The translations under genes and the position numbers were made by a program. Shown here in pieces: positions 34,900-44,254 of a DNA stretch of 64,000 nucleotides. The notes under the pieces were generated by a model. It was given only the letters and a program-made list of their open reading frames with translations. It did no database searches and was not told the DNA's origin. The DNA comes from Ewingella allii (GTDB lineage Bacteria > Pseudomonadota > Gammaproteobacteria > Enterobacterales > Enterobacteriaceae). How positions within the stretch are numbered: the first letter of the stretch is position 1; every line of letters starts with the position of its first letter. Location of the stretch: assembly GCF_044430645.1 (NCBI RefSeq), contig NZ_JAWUDN010000009.1, forward strand, positions 158,006 through 222,005, given 5' to 3'.

Positions 34900-34920
34900 C
34901 GGCTGCCTGAAAGCAGCCGT
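34899..34920. terminator. Bidirectional terminator, UxuR-like gene / yeiQ
   Basis: ACGGCTGC-ctgaaa-GCAGCCGT is a perfect 8-base stem directly at the regulator stop codon, between convergent genes. Confidence 0.7.
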
Positions 34921-34940
34921 GTCAGCATCAATTCTGCATC

Positions 34941-36410
34941 TTAACCCACGTAATTGGCGACACTCTGCTTCGCGCCATGCTTCTGCAAGCTGGCGTAAGC
35001 CTGCTGAATGGCCTCCACGGCCTGTGCGTTTTTCGCCAGCGCGTCGCCAAACACGGAGTGGAGGGCCAGCAGGGCGCTGACTCGCGCTTCGCCGTCTTCA
35101 CTCTCGCTGACAATTTTTGCCAGTTTGTCTGCCATCGGATCTTTGATTTCAATCGCCGCGCCGGCGTCATCTACGCCGCCGACGTAACGCATCCAACCCG
35201 CAACCCCTAAGGCTAACAGGCTGAAGTCACCGCCGTTTTGCAGATGCCAACGCACGGAGTCGAGCATGCGCTGCGGCAGCTTCATGGTGCCGTCCATCGC
35301 AATCTGCCATGTTCGGTGTTTCAGCGACGGGTTGCTGTAACGGGCAATCAGGCTGTCGGCATAATCTTCCAGATCAATGCCTTTGACGCTTAGCGTCGGC
35401 GCCTGTTCTTTCAGCATCAAATTGTGTGCCGCGCGCTTATAGTTAGGGTCTTCCATACATTCATTGATGTACTGATAACCCGCCAGATAGCCAAGGTATG
35501 CGAGGAATGAGTGGCTGCCGTTCAGCATGCGCAGTTTCATCTGCTCGAAGGGCAATACGTCGCTGACCAGCTGCGCGCCGACCTCTTCCCACGCCGGGCG
35601 GCCCGCCACAAAGTTATCTTCTACCACCCACTGGATGAATGGCTCACAGGCGATGCCGCAAGGGTCAGCCACGCCGCCCAGCGCCTCGGTGATTTCGTCG
35701 AGAGCGTTTTCCGTCGCGGCAGGGACAATACGATCCACCATGGTGCTCGGGAAGGTGACATGGCTTTCAATCCACGCGGCTAACTCGGCGGAGCGCGCCT
35801 GAGCCAGCCCCAGCACGGCATTTTTCACCACGTGACCATTTTCCGGGATGTTGTCACAAGAGAGCACGCTAAAGCCGGGCAAACCGCGCTGATGGCGCAG
35901 ACGTAGGGCTTCGACCAGAATGCCCGGCGCTGTTGACGGCGTCTGTTCGCCAGTCAGGTCTTGCTGAATCTGCGGGTTGTCGAGGTCCAGCTTGCCGCTG
36001 CCTGGCTCAATGCAGTAGCCCTTTTCCGTGATCGTCAGTGAGACAATGGCAACCTGAGGTTCAGCCAGTTTCTCCACCACGGCGTTAATGCCTTCGATCC
36101 GGCCATGCAGTGTTTCACACACCGCGCCAATCATGATGGCCTGATTACCTTCGGCCCCTTTTTCCAGCACGGTGAATAAGTTGTCCTGCTGGCGCAGCGC
36201 TTTAATCAGATTGTCGCGGCCAAACAGGCTGACTTCACAAATCCCCCAATCACCACCTTGCTTATTCAGCACGCGGTCAGTCATCAAAGCCTGATGGGCG
36301 CGATGGAAAGCCCCAAAGCCAATATGCACGATGCGGCTTTTCAGCTGGTCGCGATCGTATTGGGGAAGCTGAACTTGCGAAGGGAGGTGTTCCGTGGCGA
36401 TTGTTTTCAT
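34941..36410 (-). CDS. yeiQ: YeiQ, mannitol-dehydrogenase-family oxidoreductase (fructuronate reductase-like)
   Basis: 489 residues (E. coli YeiQ 488), polyol-specific long-chain dehydrogenase family with UxuB. The NAD-binding start is RIVHIGFGAFHRAHQA (about 26-41), with the catalytic region KNAVLG and VPAATENALDE, and the family stretch KLRMLNGSHSFLAYLGYLAG near 290. UxuB reduces D-fructuronate to D-mannonate; the true substrate of YeiQ is not settled. Upstream is efpL on the same strand. The UxuR-like regulator ends 41 bases from its stop. Confidence 0.9.
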   Translation of the reverse strand: MKTIATEHLPSQVQLPQYDRDQLKSRIVHIGFGAFHRAHQALMTDRVLNKQGGDWGICEVSLFGRDNLIKALRQQDNLFTVLEKGAEGNQAIMIGAVCETLHGRIEGINAVVEKLAEPQVAIVSLTITEKGYCIEPGSGKLDLDNPQIQQDLTGEQTPSTAPGILVEALRLRHQRGLPGFSVLSCDNIPENGHVVKNAVLGLAQARSAELAAWIESHVTFPSTMVDRIVPAATENALDEITEALGGVADPCGIACEPFIQWVVEDNFVAGRPAWEEVGAQLVSDVLPFEQMKLRMLNGSHSFLAYLGYLAGYQYINECMEDPNYKRAAHNLMLKEQAPTLSVKGIDLEDYADSLIARYSNPSLKHRTWQIAMDGTMKLPQRMLDSVRWHLQNGGDFSLLALGVAGWMRYVGGVDDAGAAIEIKDPMADKLAKIVSESEDGEARVSALLALHSVFGDALAKNAQAVEAIQQAYASLQKHGAKQSVANYVG

Positions 36411-36644
36411 GCATCACTCCAATGATAAGAATTAGATTAATTGGTCAGGCCAAAATAGGTCTTTTTCTTTAATGGCCTGCCAGGAGCGGTGATGCAGATG
36501 ACAATGGGGCCATAAATCAGGACTTCGAGTGTAAAGTCATACGACAGAAATGAAAATTGGTTAGTCCAGATTCAGATGGAATCTGTGAAGTAGATCGAAA
36601 GTGGAATGAGTGCGGAATGTAACTCGAGCTTTTCAGGCATAAAA

Positions 36645-36664
36645 AAGAGCGCCGAAGCGCTCTT
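36645..36664 (-). terminator. Terminator of efpL
   Basis: AAGAGCGC (36645-36652) and GCGCTCTT (36657-36664) form a perfect 8-base stem with a 4-base loop; the minus strand continues in TTTTTTAT. The remaining yeiQ-efpL gap (36411-36644) shows no other clear signal. Confidence 0.85.
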
Positions 36665-36689
36665 GATGTGGAGTCATATTCGCCGCTGA

Positions 36690-37262
36690 TTAATCAGCAC
36701 GGCCCATATAACGACGCTCTGCGATATGAATGCGGATTTTGTCGCCCTGGCTCAGATACTCGGGGACCTGAATGCTTAAACCGGTGCTCATGACCGCCGG
36801 TTTGTTGCGTGCGCTGGCTGACGCGCCTTTAATGCCTGGCGCGGTTTCGATGATTTCCAGATCCACGGTTTGTGGCAATTCCAGCGCCAGCAGTTGGCTG
36901 TCCAGCGTCAAGACCTGCATGCCCTGCAAACCTTCTTCCGGGATAAACAGCAGTTCGTCTTCGATCTGCGCCTTGTTGAAGGTGTAAGGCGTGAAATCTT
37001 CATCATCCATAAAGATGTATTCGTCGCCATCGACGTAAGAGAAGTTCACTTTACGGCGGGTCAGGGTGACGGTATCGAGAATGTCGTCGCCTTTAAAACG
37101 CTCTTCAACCTTGCCGCCAGTGCGCACGTCGGAGAAGCGCATTTTGTACAGGGTGCTGGCACCGCGCGCGCTTGGGCTTTGAACATCGATGTCTTTTACC
37201 AGCAGCAATTTACCGTCGTAGTTAACAACGAAGCCGCGTTTAATTTCGTTAGCACGTGCCAT
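36690..37262 (-). CDS. efpL: EfpL (YeiP), elongation factor P-like protein
   Basis: 190 residues with the three beta-barrel EF-P fold. The tip of the first domain reads SPSARGA, with Arg where EF-P has its modified Lys, the mark of EfpL/YeiP. KMRFSDVRTGGKVEERF and the C-terminal GDKIRIHIAERRYMGRAD match YeiP. It helps ribosomes through stalling motifs alongside EF-P, without the EpmA modification. Divergent from yeiW; own terminator. Confidence 0.95.
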   Translation of the reverse strand: MARANEIKRGFVVNYDGKLLLVKDIDVQSPSARGASTLYKMRFSDVRTGGKVEERFKGDDILDTVTLTRRKVNFSYVDGDEYIFMDDEDFTPYTFNKAQIEDELLFIPEEGLQGMQVLTLDSQLLALELPQTVDLEIIETAPGIKGASASARNKPAVMSTGLSIQVPEYLSQGDKIRIHIAERRYMGRAD

Positions 37263-37493
37263 ATAAATAACCTGTCATAAGGGGAGTTAAAAATATTTGG
37301 CGACACGTTACTCGCGCCGCCGATTTCAGGCAAGCAGATTACTCGTTATCCCGCACTTTGCCGCCGATTTAGCGCCATTTGTCGCATCATAAAGTCTAGT
37401 CAGAAAGTGGTCGCGGGAGAAAGATTTCGCTGGAGAGTGATAAGGGCGACTGTTATTGTCGCGCCTCAATTAACCCGCCAAACGGAGGCGCTA

Positions 37494-37748
37494 ATGGATT
37501 GCCGTACCAATTGTGGCGCTTGCTGTATTGCGCCCTCGATTTCCAGCCCGATACCGGGGATGCCAAACGGCAAACCGGCCAATACGCGCTGCATCCATCT
37601 GGCGGACAATTTCCTCTGCGGCATTTTCACTTCGCCGCTGCGCCCCAAGGTCTGTGCCAGTCTGCAAGCCAGCCGCGAAATGTGTCATACCCATCGCGAC
37701 GACGCCTTGATCTACCTCACTCGTCTGGAAGCGGATACCGCGCCTTAA
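37494..37748 (+). CDS. yeiW: UPF0153 protein YeiW
   Basis: 84 residues with the cysteine pattern CRTNCGACC at the N-terminus, then C33, C42, C53 and C63-region cysteines, typical of the CxxCxxCC zinc/iron-cluster UPF0153 (YkgJ-like) family. Function unknown. ATG at 37494 has GGAGG at 37484-37488; the frame is open 29 codons upstream but family similarity begins here. Convergent with setB, 21 bases apart, as in E. coli. Confidence 0.88.
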   Translation: MDCRTNCGACCIAPSISSPIPGMPNGKPANTRCIHLADNFLCGIFTSPLRPKVCASLQASREMCHTHRDDALIYLTRLEADTAP

Positions 37749-37769
37749 TTGACGGTAATGAATGCACCA

Positions 37770-38987
37770 TCATTCATTGATCGTGATTGTCGCTTCTACC
37801 GGTGTTTCATCGACATTTTTCACCCGCCAGATACAAAACACCGAGCCGACCACCATCGCGAAAGCGGCATAAAACACGGCGTGATAGCTCCAGAACTGGG
37901 CAATGACGCCCGCCAGCGACCCGGCCAAAATCCAGCCTGCGCGGGTTGAATTGGTGAACAGCGTGGTGGCCGCGCCCGCCTGACCCGGCATTAAATCCTG
38001 AAAGTAGAGCATGCCAATTCCCGCCAAAATGCCGATGAAAATGGCGTTCAGCAACTGTGAAACAATCAGCGCCATTGGGCTGGTGCTGAACAGCACGCTG
38101 GCGTAGAACACCACCCCCGCAATCACCGCGCAGCGCATCAGGAACTGTTTACCCAACTGGCGCGCCAGATAGCCGGCGATCAGCATGGTGGGAATTTCCA
38201 AACAAGCGGCGGTTCCCATCAAAATTCCCGCCAGTTTTTCCGGCAGGTGCAGCTCGTTCACCACGTAAAGCGGCATGTTGATCAGGTAAATACTGTTAGC
38301 GGCCCACATTAATGTGCAGGCGATAAAAAGCAGCAGGGTGTCGCGACGGTTGCGGCGAGGTGCTTCAATGGTGGCGGTGGTTTTGACCCGCGCTTTCGGC
38401 ATGGACGGCAGGAACATCCAGACCATCAGGCCGCAGACCAGAAAGGCCAGCATCGCCGCGCTGTACATAAAGGTAAAGCCAAAGCCCATGGCTAACGCGA
38501 AGGCCAGCGGCGGGCCGACTACCCACGCCAGTGAAACCTGTGCGCGCAAAATCGAGCTAAACATCATCGCTTCGCGGCCGGTTTTTTCGGCGTGTTCGCG
38601 CGCTAGCGCAAATAACTGTGGGTTAGCGGTTGAGCCAAAGCTGGACAACAGCACCCCCACCAACAGCAGCACAAAGTAGCTGCGGTTAAAGGCAAAAAGC
38701 ACGCAACCCAGTGCGCCCAAAATGCAGCAATAGAGGATCAGCGTTTTGCGGTCCCCGCGTTTGTCTGACCAACTGGCTAAAAGCTGGCTGACGAAAATGC
38801 CAATCACCGCGCTGCCGGTAAAGAAGATCCCCACCATAAAGGGGCTGACATGCACTTCGCTGGTCAGAAAGAGACTGAGCGTCGGAGTTTGCAGTGCGCC
38901 CGCGATCCCGGTTAAGAAGGCAACGATCAAAAAGGCCGTTGACGTGATGTCGGGGAGGCGGCGAGCTGTAGCGGTAGATGTCGACAT
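37770..38987 (-). CDS. setB: SetB, sugar efflux MFS transporter
   Basis: 405 residues, Set family (12 helices), exporting lactose/glucose-type sugars and linked to chromosome segregation through MreB in E. coli. Evidence includes the start region TSTAFLIVAFLTGIAGALQTPTLSLFL, motif A-like SWSDKRGDRKTL between helices 2 and 3, and FGSTANPQLFALAREH. It is divergent from fruB across 458 bases that hold Cra sites. Confidence 0.92.
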   Translation of the reverse strand: MSTSTATARRLPDITSTAFLIVAFLTGIAGALQTPTLSLFLTSEVHVSPFMVGIFFTGSAVIGIFVSQLLASWSDKRGDRKTLILYCCILGALGCVLFAFNRSYFVLLLVGVLLSSFGSTANPQLFALAREHAEKTGREAMMFSSILRAQVSLAWVVGPPLAFALAMGFGFTFMYSAAMLAFLVCGLMVWMFLPSMPKARVKTTATIEAPRRNRRDTLLLFIACTLMWAANSIYLINMPLYVVNELHLPEKLAGILMGTAACLEIPTMLIAGYLARQLGKQFLMRCAVIAGVVFYASVLFSTSPMALIVSQLLNAIFIGILAGIGMLYFQDLMPGQAGAATTLFTNSTRAGWILAGSLAGVIAQFWSYHAVFYAAFAMVVGSVFCIWRVKNVDETPVEATITINE

Positions 38988-39345
38988 TTTTAGGGGAAAA
39001 CCCGTCTAGGAGAGTAATAAATTCGCGCGAATGTTACGCCTGTTTAAAAAAAACAAAAACCGGTTTTAATCAGTAAAAAGGTAAACAGCAGTGTATTTGC
39101 CATACTGAATAATAAAACCGCACTTTGTGGTAAAAAACGCCGCGCCGTGGAATCGGTTTTCGCCTCTCTCTTGGCCGTTAAGGTCAGCTTACAGCCACTT
39201 CAGGAGCACTTCAGCACAGCTTCAGCTTTTAGCTTTTCGTGGGTAGAAAATGGGCCTCTGACGGGCAAAATGTGCGTGGCATCAAAAAAATGTTACGCCA
39301 ATTCAGGGAATGCTTGCTTTAAAAATCGCCCAGAATGAGACTGCT
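38988..39345. other. setB-fruB intergenic region
   Basis: The setB-proximal 358 bases of the divergent region contain no gene. They hold the setB promoter area and the upstream part of the fru promoter. A weak CRP-like TGTGC-gtggca-TCAAA (39271-39286) is present but below what I would call. Cra boxes follow at 39346 and 39412. Confidence 0.35.
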
Positions 39346-39357
39346 TGAAACGTTTCA
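39346..39357. promoter_or_regulatory. Cra (FruR) operator 1 of fruBKA
   Basis: TGAAACGTTTCA is a perfect palindromic Cra site, 88 bases before fruB. Cra represses fru until fructose 1-phosphate, the FruA/FruB product, releases it. Confidence 0.92.
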
Positions 39358-39411
39358 GCGTTGTCCGATTACCTGTTTCATCTGGCAGCGCTCCTTTTTT
39401 CTCAATGAAGC

Positions 39412-39423
39412 TGAAACGATTCA
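39412..39423. promoter_or_regulatory. Cra (FruR) operator 2 of fruBKA
   Basis: TGAAACGATTCA, consensus Cra site, 22 bases before the fruB start. The two sites 66 bases apart mirror the paired Cra operators of E. coli fruBKA. Confidence 0.92.
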
Positions 39424-39445
39424 AATTCAGCAGGAGAGGAGAATT

Positions 39446-40576
39446 ATGTTCCAGTTGTCACAGCAAGATATTCATCTCGGGGCGTCAGCCAGCGATAAGC
39501 AAGAGGCGATCCGCCAGGTTGCCGCTGCGCTGACCCAGGCCGGGCGCGTCAGCGAAGGCTACGTCGATGGCATGTTGCAGCGCGAGTTGCAGACCTCTAC
39601 CTATCTGGGTAACGGCATTGCTATCCCGCACGGCACCACTGACACCCGCGACTTGGTGCTCAACACCGGCGTTCAGGTTTACCAGTTCCCGCAGGGTATT
39701 GCGTGGGGAGAGGGGCAGACCGCCTTTGTGGTGATTGGCATCGCGGCCCGCTCTGACGAGCACCTCAGCCTGTTGCGCCAGCTGACTCACGTATTAAGTG
39801 ATGACAGCGTGGCCGAACGCATGGCGAAAACCGACTCTGCTGAAGAGCTGCGCAGCCTGCTGATGGGCGAGAAAAACGCCGCTGAATTCCACTTCGACAC
39901 CCAGCTTATCGCCCTCGACGTCGCCGCCGACAACCTGATGACCCTTCAGGCACTGAATGCCGGTCGTTTGCAGCAGATTGGCGCGGCGGACACCGCGTTC
40001 GTCAGCGACGTTATCAGCCGCAAGCCGCTCAATCTCGGCCAAGGCATCTGGCTGAGTGACAGCACCGAAGGCAATCTGCAAAGCGCCGCGACCTTCAGCC
40101 GCGCCGCCAAAGCCTTTGAGCATGAAGGCGAAACCGTGGCCGCGCTGTTGACCATCGCCGTGGCCGACGACCAGCCGTTAACCGTCCTTAACTACCTCAG
40201 TGACCTGTTGATCAGCCAAAAAGCTGAACGCTTGCTGACGGCGGACGCCGTGGGCGTGCTGGCCTTGCTGACCAGCGAGGTGGAAGAGCAAACCAACCTG
40301 CTGACGGCAGAGTTCGTGGTGCGAAATGAACACGGTTTACACGCCCGGCCGGGCACCGCGCTGGTTAACGTAATCAAGCAGTTCACCAGTGAAATCACCG
40401 TGACCAATCTCGATGGCAGCGGTAAACCTGCCAACGGCCGCAGCCTGATGAAAGTCGTGGCGCTGGGCGTGAAAAAAGGACATCACCTGCGCTTCACCGC
40501 TAAGGGCGAAGATGCAGAACTGGCACTGAAAACCATCGGCGAGGCTATTGCCGCGGGTCTTGGGGAGGGAGCATGA
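39446..40576 (+). CDS. fruB: FruB, fructose PTS diphosphoryl transfer protein (EIIA-HPr)
   Basis: 376 residues, exactly the E. coli length. The N-terminal EIIA-Fru domain has phospho-His62 (AIPHGT), a middle M domain follows, and the C-terminal HPr-like FPr domain has its phospho-His in EHGLHARPG near 299. It transfers phosphate from EI to FruA. ATG at 39446 follows AGGAGAGGAG; the upstream open frame overlaps the Cra sites and is not coding. First gene of fruBKA, overlapping fruK by 4 bases. Confidence 0.96.
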   Translation: MFQLSQQDIHLGASASDKQEAIRQVAAALTQAGRVSEGYVDGMLQRELQTSTYLGNGIAIPHGTTDTRDLVLNTGVQVYQFPQGIAWGEGQTAFVVIGIAARSDEHLSLLRQLTHVLSDDSVAERMAKTDSAEELRSLLMGEKNAAEFHFDTQLIALDVAADNLMTLQALNAGRLQQIGAADTAFVSDVISRKPLNLGQGIWLSDSTEGNLQSAATFSRAAKAFEHEGETVAALLTIAVADDQPLTVLNYLSDLLISQKAERLLTADAVGVLALLTSEVEEQTNLLTAEFVVRNEHGLHARPGTALVNVIKQFTSEITVTNLDGSGKPANGRSLMKVVALGVKKGHHLRFTAKGEDAELALKTIGEAIAAGLGEGA

Positions 40577-41511
40577 GTCGCAGAGTTGCCACAATTACCT
40601 TAAATCCGGCTTACGATTTAGTCGGCTACTGCCCTGAAATTGAACGGGGTGAAGTGAATCTGGTGCAAACCGCCGGGCTGCACGCTGCCGGTAAAGGCAT
40701 TAACGTTGCCAAGGTTCTGAAAGACTTAGGCATTGATGTCACCGTGGGCGGTTTCCTCGGCAAAGACAATCAGGACGGCTTTCAGCACCTGTTCAGCGAC
40801 CTTGGCATTGCCAACCGTTTTCAGGTGGTCTCCGGCCGTACCCGCATCAACGTCAAACTGACCGAGAAAGATGGCGAAGTCAGCGACTTCAACTTCTCCG
40901 GTTTTAACGTTACGCCGCAGGACTGGGAGCGTTTCGTCACAGATTCCCTCTCATGGCTCGGCCAGTTCGACATGGTGGCCGTCTGTGGCAGCCTGCCGAC
41001 CGGCGTTGACCCGGAAGCCTTTACCGACTGGATGACGCGCCTGCGCAGCCAGTGCCCGTGCATCATCTTCGATAGCAGCCGCGAAGCGCTGGTTGCCGGT
41101 TTGAAAGCCGCACCTTGGCTGGTGAAGCCTAATCGCCGCGAATTAGAAATTTGGGCCGGACGCAAGTTGCCTGAATTGAGCGACGTGGTTGAAGCCGCGC
41201 ACGCCTTGCGCGACCAGGGGATCGCCCACGTGGTGATTTCGCTGGGTGCCGAAGGGGCGCTGTGGGTTAACGCGTCTGGCGCATGGATTGCCAAACCGCC
41301 GGCTTGTGAAGTGGTCAGCACCGTGGGTGCCGGCGACTCCATGGTGGGCGGGCTGATTTACGGCCTGCTGATGCGTGAATCAAGTGAACATACCTTACGA
41401 CTCGCCACCGCCGTGGCTGCTTTGGCAGTAAGCCAGAGTAACGTCGGCGTCACCGATCGCCCGCAGTTGGCAGCGATGATGGCCCGTGTTGATCTGAAAC
41501 CTTTTAATTGA
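40573..41511 (+). CDS. fruK: FruK, 1-phosphofructokinase
   Basis: 312 residues (E. coli 312), PfkB/ribokinase family: the substrate region TAGLHAAGKGINVAKVL near residue 35 and the catalytic signature TVGAGDSMVGG near 247. It converts fructose 1-phosphate to fructose 1,6-bisphosphate. Start overlaps the fruB stop (ATGA). It is known to bind Cra in E. coli. Confidence 0.96.
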   Translation: MSRRVATITLNPAYDLVGYCPEIERGEVNLVQTAGLHAAGKGINVAKVLKDLGIDVTVGGFLGKDNQDGFQHLFSDLGIANRFQVVSGRTRINVKLTEKDGEVSDFNFSGFNVTPQDWERFVTDSLSWLGQFDMVAVCGSLPTGVDPEAFTDWMTRLRSQCPCIIFDSSREALVAGLKAAPWLVKPNRRELEIWAGRKLPELSDVVEAAHALRDQGIAHVVISLGAEGALWVNASGAWIAKPPACEVVSTVGAGDSMVGGLIYGLLMRESSEHTLRLATAVAALAVSQSNVGVTDRPQLAAMMARVDLKPFN

Positions 41512-41525
41512 CCGCAGGAGGCAGA

Positions 41526-43229
41526 ATGAAAACGCTGCTGATGTTAGACAGTTCGCTGGGACAAGCTCGCAGCCAACTGGCGAAAAAAATGCTCGCTGCT
41601 GCTGCGGCGAAAACAGGCCACACTCTGGTTGAAAGCGTCGCTGACGCCGAGCTGGTGGTGGTGGCGGGTGACAACGCACCGGCTGATGCCCAGCTGGTCG
41701 GCAAAAATGTGTTTGTTGGCGATGTCGCACTGGCTATTCGCGAGCCGAAAATCTTCCTGCAACGCGCCTCGGCGGAAGCCAAAGCTTATGTCGCACCAGC
41801 AGTCGCTCCGGCTAAAGCGGCGGCAGGCAATGGCCCGAAACGCATTGTGGCGATCACCGCATGCCCGACCGGCGTGGCTCACACCTTTATAGCGGCTGAA
41901 GCCATTGAAACCGAAGCTAAAAAACGCGGTTGGTGGGTGAAAGTCGAAACGCGCGGTTCCGTTGGCGCGGGTAACGCCATCACGCCAGAAGAAGTGGCTG
42001 AAGCCGATTTGGTTATCGTGGCGGCTGATATTGAAGTGGATCTGGAGAAGTTTGCCGGTAAGCCGATGTATCGCACTTCCACCGGCCTGGCCTTGAAAAA
42101 GACCAAGCAGGAGTTGGACAAAGCCTTGGTTGAAGCCGAAGTCTTCGAGCCGAAACAGCAGGGTTCTCAGGCGGCTGCCGGTAAGAAGAAAGAGACGGGC
42201 GCAGGTCCGTATCGCCACCTGTTGACCGGCGTGTCCTACATGCTGCCAATGGTGGTGGCGGGGGGCCTGTGTATCGCGCTCTCCTTCGCCTTCGGGATTA
42301 AAGCTTTTGAAGTGAAAGGCACGCTGGCCGCAGCCTTGATGCAAATCGGTGGGGCTTCCGCCTTTGCTTTGATGGTGCCGGTACTGGCTGGCTTTATTGC
42401 TTTCTCCATCGCTGACCGTCCGGGCCTGACGCCGGGCCTGATTGGCGGCATGCTGGCCGTGAGCACCGGCGCTGGCTTCCTCGGCGGGATTATCGCCGGT
42501 TTCCTTGCGGGCTATGTCGCCAGATTTATTGGTAGCAAGCTGCGTCTGCCGCAAAGTATGGAAGCACTGAAACCTATCCTAATCATTCCCTTGTTGGCGA
42601 GCTTGGTTACTGGCTTGGTGATGATTTACGTGGTGGGTACGCCAGTTTCTAAAATTCTGGTTGGCCTGACTAACTGGCTGCAATCCATGGGGACGGCGAA
42701 CGCGGTTCTGCTCGGCGCAATCCTTGGTGCGATGATGTGTACCGACATGGGCGGCCCGGTGAACAAAGCGTCTTATGCCTTTGGCGTGACGCTGCTCAGC
42801 TCCTCGGTGTATGCCCCAATGGCGGCGATTATGGCGGCAGGTATGGTGCCACCGCTGGCGATGGGTCTGGCGACCATTCTGGCGCGTAAGAAGTTTGAAC
42901 AGGGTGAGCGCGAAGGCGGCAAAGCGGCGATGGTGCTGGGGCTGTGCTTCATCACTGAAGGCGCGATCCCGTTTGCGGCGCGTGACCCAATGCGTGTCCT
43001 GCCTTGCTGTATCGCGGGCGGTGCCTTGACCGGCGCACTCTCCATGGCATTCGGCGCTAAACTGATGGCACCGCACGGTGGTCTGTTCGTGCTGCTTATT
43101 CCAGGCGCAATTACGCCAATCCTCGGCTATCTGGTGGCGATTATCGCCGGTACGCTGCTGGCAGGTGTCTCTTACGCCTTGCTGCGCCGTTCCGATGCTG
43201 CTCTGGCGGCAAAAGTGGTTGCTCAGTAA
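41526..43229 (+). CDS. fruA: FruA, fructose PTS EIIBC component
   Basis: 567 residues (E. coli 563). A degenerate IIB' domain (1-90) without active Cys is followed by an Ala-rich linker. The active IIB domain has phospho-Cys113 in TACPTGVAHTF, and the IIC channel from about 225 contains GPVNKASYAFG and ITEGAIPFAARDP. Imports fructose as fructose 1-phosphate. ATG at 41526 follows AGGAGG; the frame from 41508 would overlap fruK. A strong terminator follows. Confidence 0.96.
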   Translation: MKTLLMLDSSLGQARSQLAKKMLAAAAAKTGHTLVESVADAELVVVAGDNAPADAQLVGKNVFVGDVALAIREPKIFLQRASAEAKAYVAPAVAPAKAAAGNGPKRIVAITACPTGVAHTFIAAEAIETEAKKRGWWVKVETRGSVGAGNAITPEEVAEADLVIVAADIEVDLEKFAGKPMYRTSTGLALKKTKQELDKALVEAEVFEPKQQGSQAAAGKKKETGAGPYRHLLTGVSYMLPMVVAGGLCIALSFAFGIKAFEVKGTLAAALMQIGGASAFALMVPVLAGFIAFSIADRPGLTPGLIGGMLAVSTGAGFLGGIIAGFLAGYVARFIGSKLRLPQSMEALKPILIIPLLASLVTGLVMIYVVGTPVSKILVGLTNWLQSMGTANAVLLGAILGAMMCTDMGGPVNKASYAFGVTLLSSSVYAPMAAIMAAGMVPPLAMGLATILARKKFEQGEREGGKAAMVLGLCFITEGAIPFAARDPMRVLPCCIAGGALTGALSMAFGAKLMAPHGGLFVLLIPGAITPILGYLVAIIAGTLLAGVSYALLRRSDAALAAKVVAQ

Positions 43230-43250
43230 TAGCGAGTTAGCAGGAGAAGA

Positions 43251-43272
43251 AAAGGGCGCCCAGGCGCCCTTT
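43251..43272 (+). terminator. Terminator of fruBKA
   Basis: AAAGGGCGCC-ca-GGCGCCCTTT is a perfect 10-base stem followed by TTTTTA on the plus strand. Confidence 0.93.
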
Positions 43273-43302
43273 TTTATTGGAGTTTATTGCAGATTTAGCT
43301 GA

Positions 43303-44154
43303 TTAGCTCTGAGCTTTCTGCTCGGACTTCAACCAGGCAATTTCGTCTTTCCAGATATCAGGATTGACGGTTTCGAGAATCATCGGAATGCCGTCGAAGC
43401 GCGGATCGCGCATCATCCAGCTAAAGACGGTTTTGCCTATGTTACCTTCACCAAGGCTGTGGTGGCGGTCAACGCGGCTGTTAAAGGCACTCTTGGCATC
43501 ATTCAGGTGCATACCGCGCAGATACTTGAAGCCCACCACGTCTTCGAAGTGTTTGAAGGTTTGGATGCACTCTTCTTCAGTACGTAAATCGTAGCCTGCG
43601 GCGAAGGCGTGGCAGGTATCGATACAGACGCCTACCCGACTTTTGTCTTCTACGCCGTCGATGATTTTCGCCAAATGCTCAAAGCGAAAACCCAAGTTGC
43701 TGCCCTGACCGGCGGTGTTTTCGATGACGGCCGTCACGCCTTCGGTTTGGCTGAGCACAATGTTCAGCGACTCAGAGATCTTTTCCAGACATTTATCTTC
43801 GTCGATTTGCATCAGGTGGCTACCCGGATGGAAATTCAGCAGCGACAGGCCGAGCTGCTCGCAGCGCTGCATCTCATCAAGGAAGGCTTCGCGAGATTTT
43901 TCTAACGCTTCGTCCACCGGGTGGCCGAGGTTAATCAGATAGCTATCGTGGGGCAGGATTTGATTGCTGCTATAGCCGTATTTTTCGCACGCGACCTTAA
44001 ACTTCTCAATCACATCCTCTGGCAGAGGTGCGGCTTTCCACTGGCGCTGGTTCTTGGTAAACAGCGCGAACGCCGTGGCTTCCAGCTCGTGCGCGCGGAT
44101 AACCGCCTGATCGACGCCACCCGCGGCACTGACATGTGCACCAATAAACTTCAT
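43303..44154 (-). CDS. nfo: Endonuclease IV
   Basis: 283 residues (E. coli 285), AP-endonuclease family 2 TIM barrel. Starts MKFIGAHVSAAGG; metal ligands appear in NFHPGSH, IENTAGQG, CIDTCHAFAAGYD and MHLNDAK, with LETVNPD at the C-terminus. It cuts at abasic and oxidised sites and is SoxRS-inducible in E. coli. ATG at 44154 is chosen (AGAGGAG upstream) over 44175. It lies directly after the fru operon; E. coli has psuKGT between. Confidence 0.96.
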   Translation of the reverse strand: MKFIGAHVSAAGGVDQAVIRAHELEATAFALFTKNQRQWKAAPLPEDVIEKFKVACEKYGYSSNQILPHDSYLINLGHPVDEALEKSREAFLDEMQRCEQLGLSLLNFHPGSHLMQIDEDKCLEKISESLNIVLSQTEGVTAVIENTAGQGSNLGFRFEHLAKIIDGVEDKSRVGVCIDTCHAFAAGYDLRTEEECIQTFKHFEDVVGFKYLRGMHLNDAKSAFNSRVDRHHSLGEGNIGKTVFSWMMRDPRFDGIPMILETVNPDIWKDEIAWLKSEQKAQS

Positions 44155-44254
44155 GTTCACTCCTCTGCGATTCATGCTTGTTATGCTCGGATCATAGCGC
44201 CTTGGCGGTTGGCATGCAGCAGAGAAGTGTTAAAAACTCTTCAGGAGTTTGTTA

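Noticed and set aside
39271..39286. CRP-like TGTGC-N6-TCAAA before fruB
   Set aside because: Only 7 of 10 core matches; the two perfect Cra sites explain control sufficiently.
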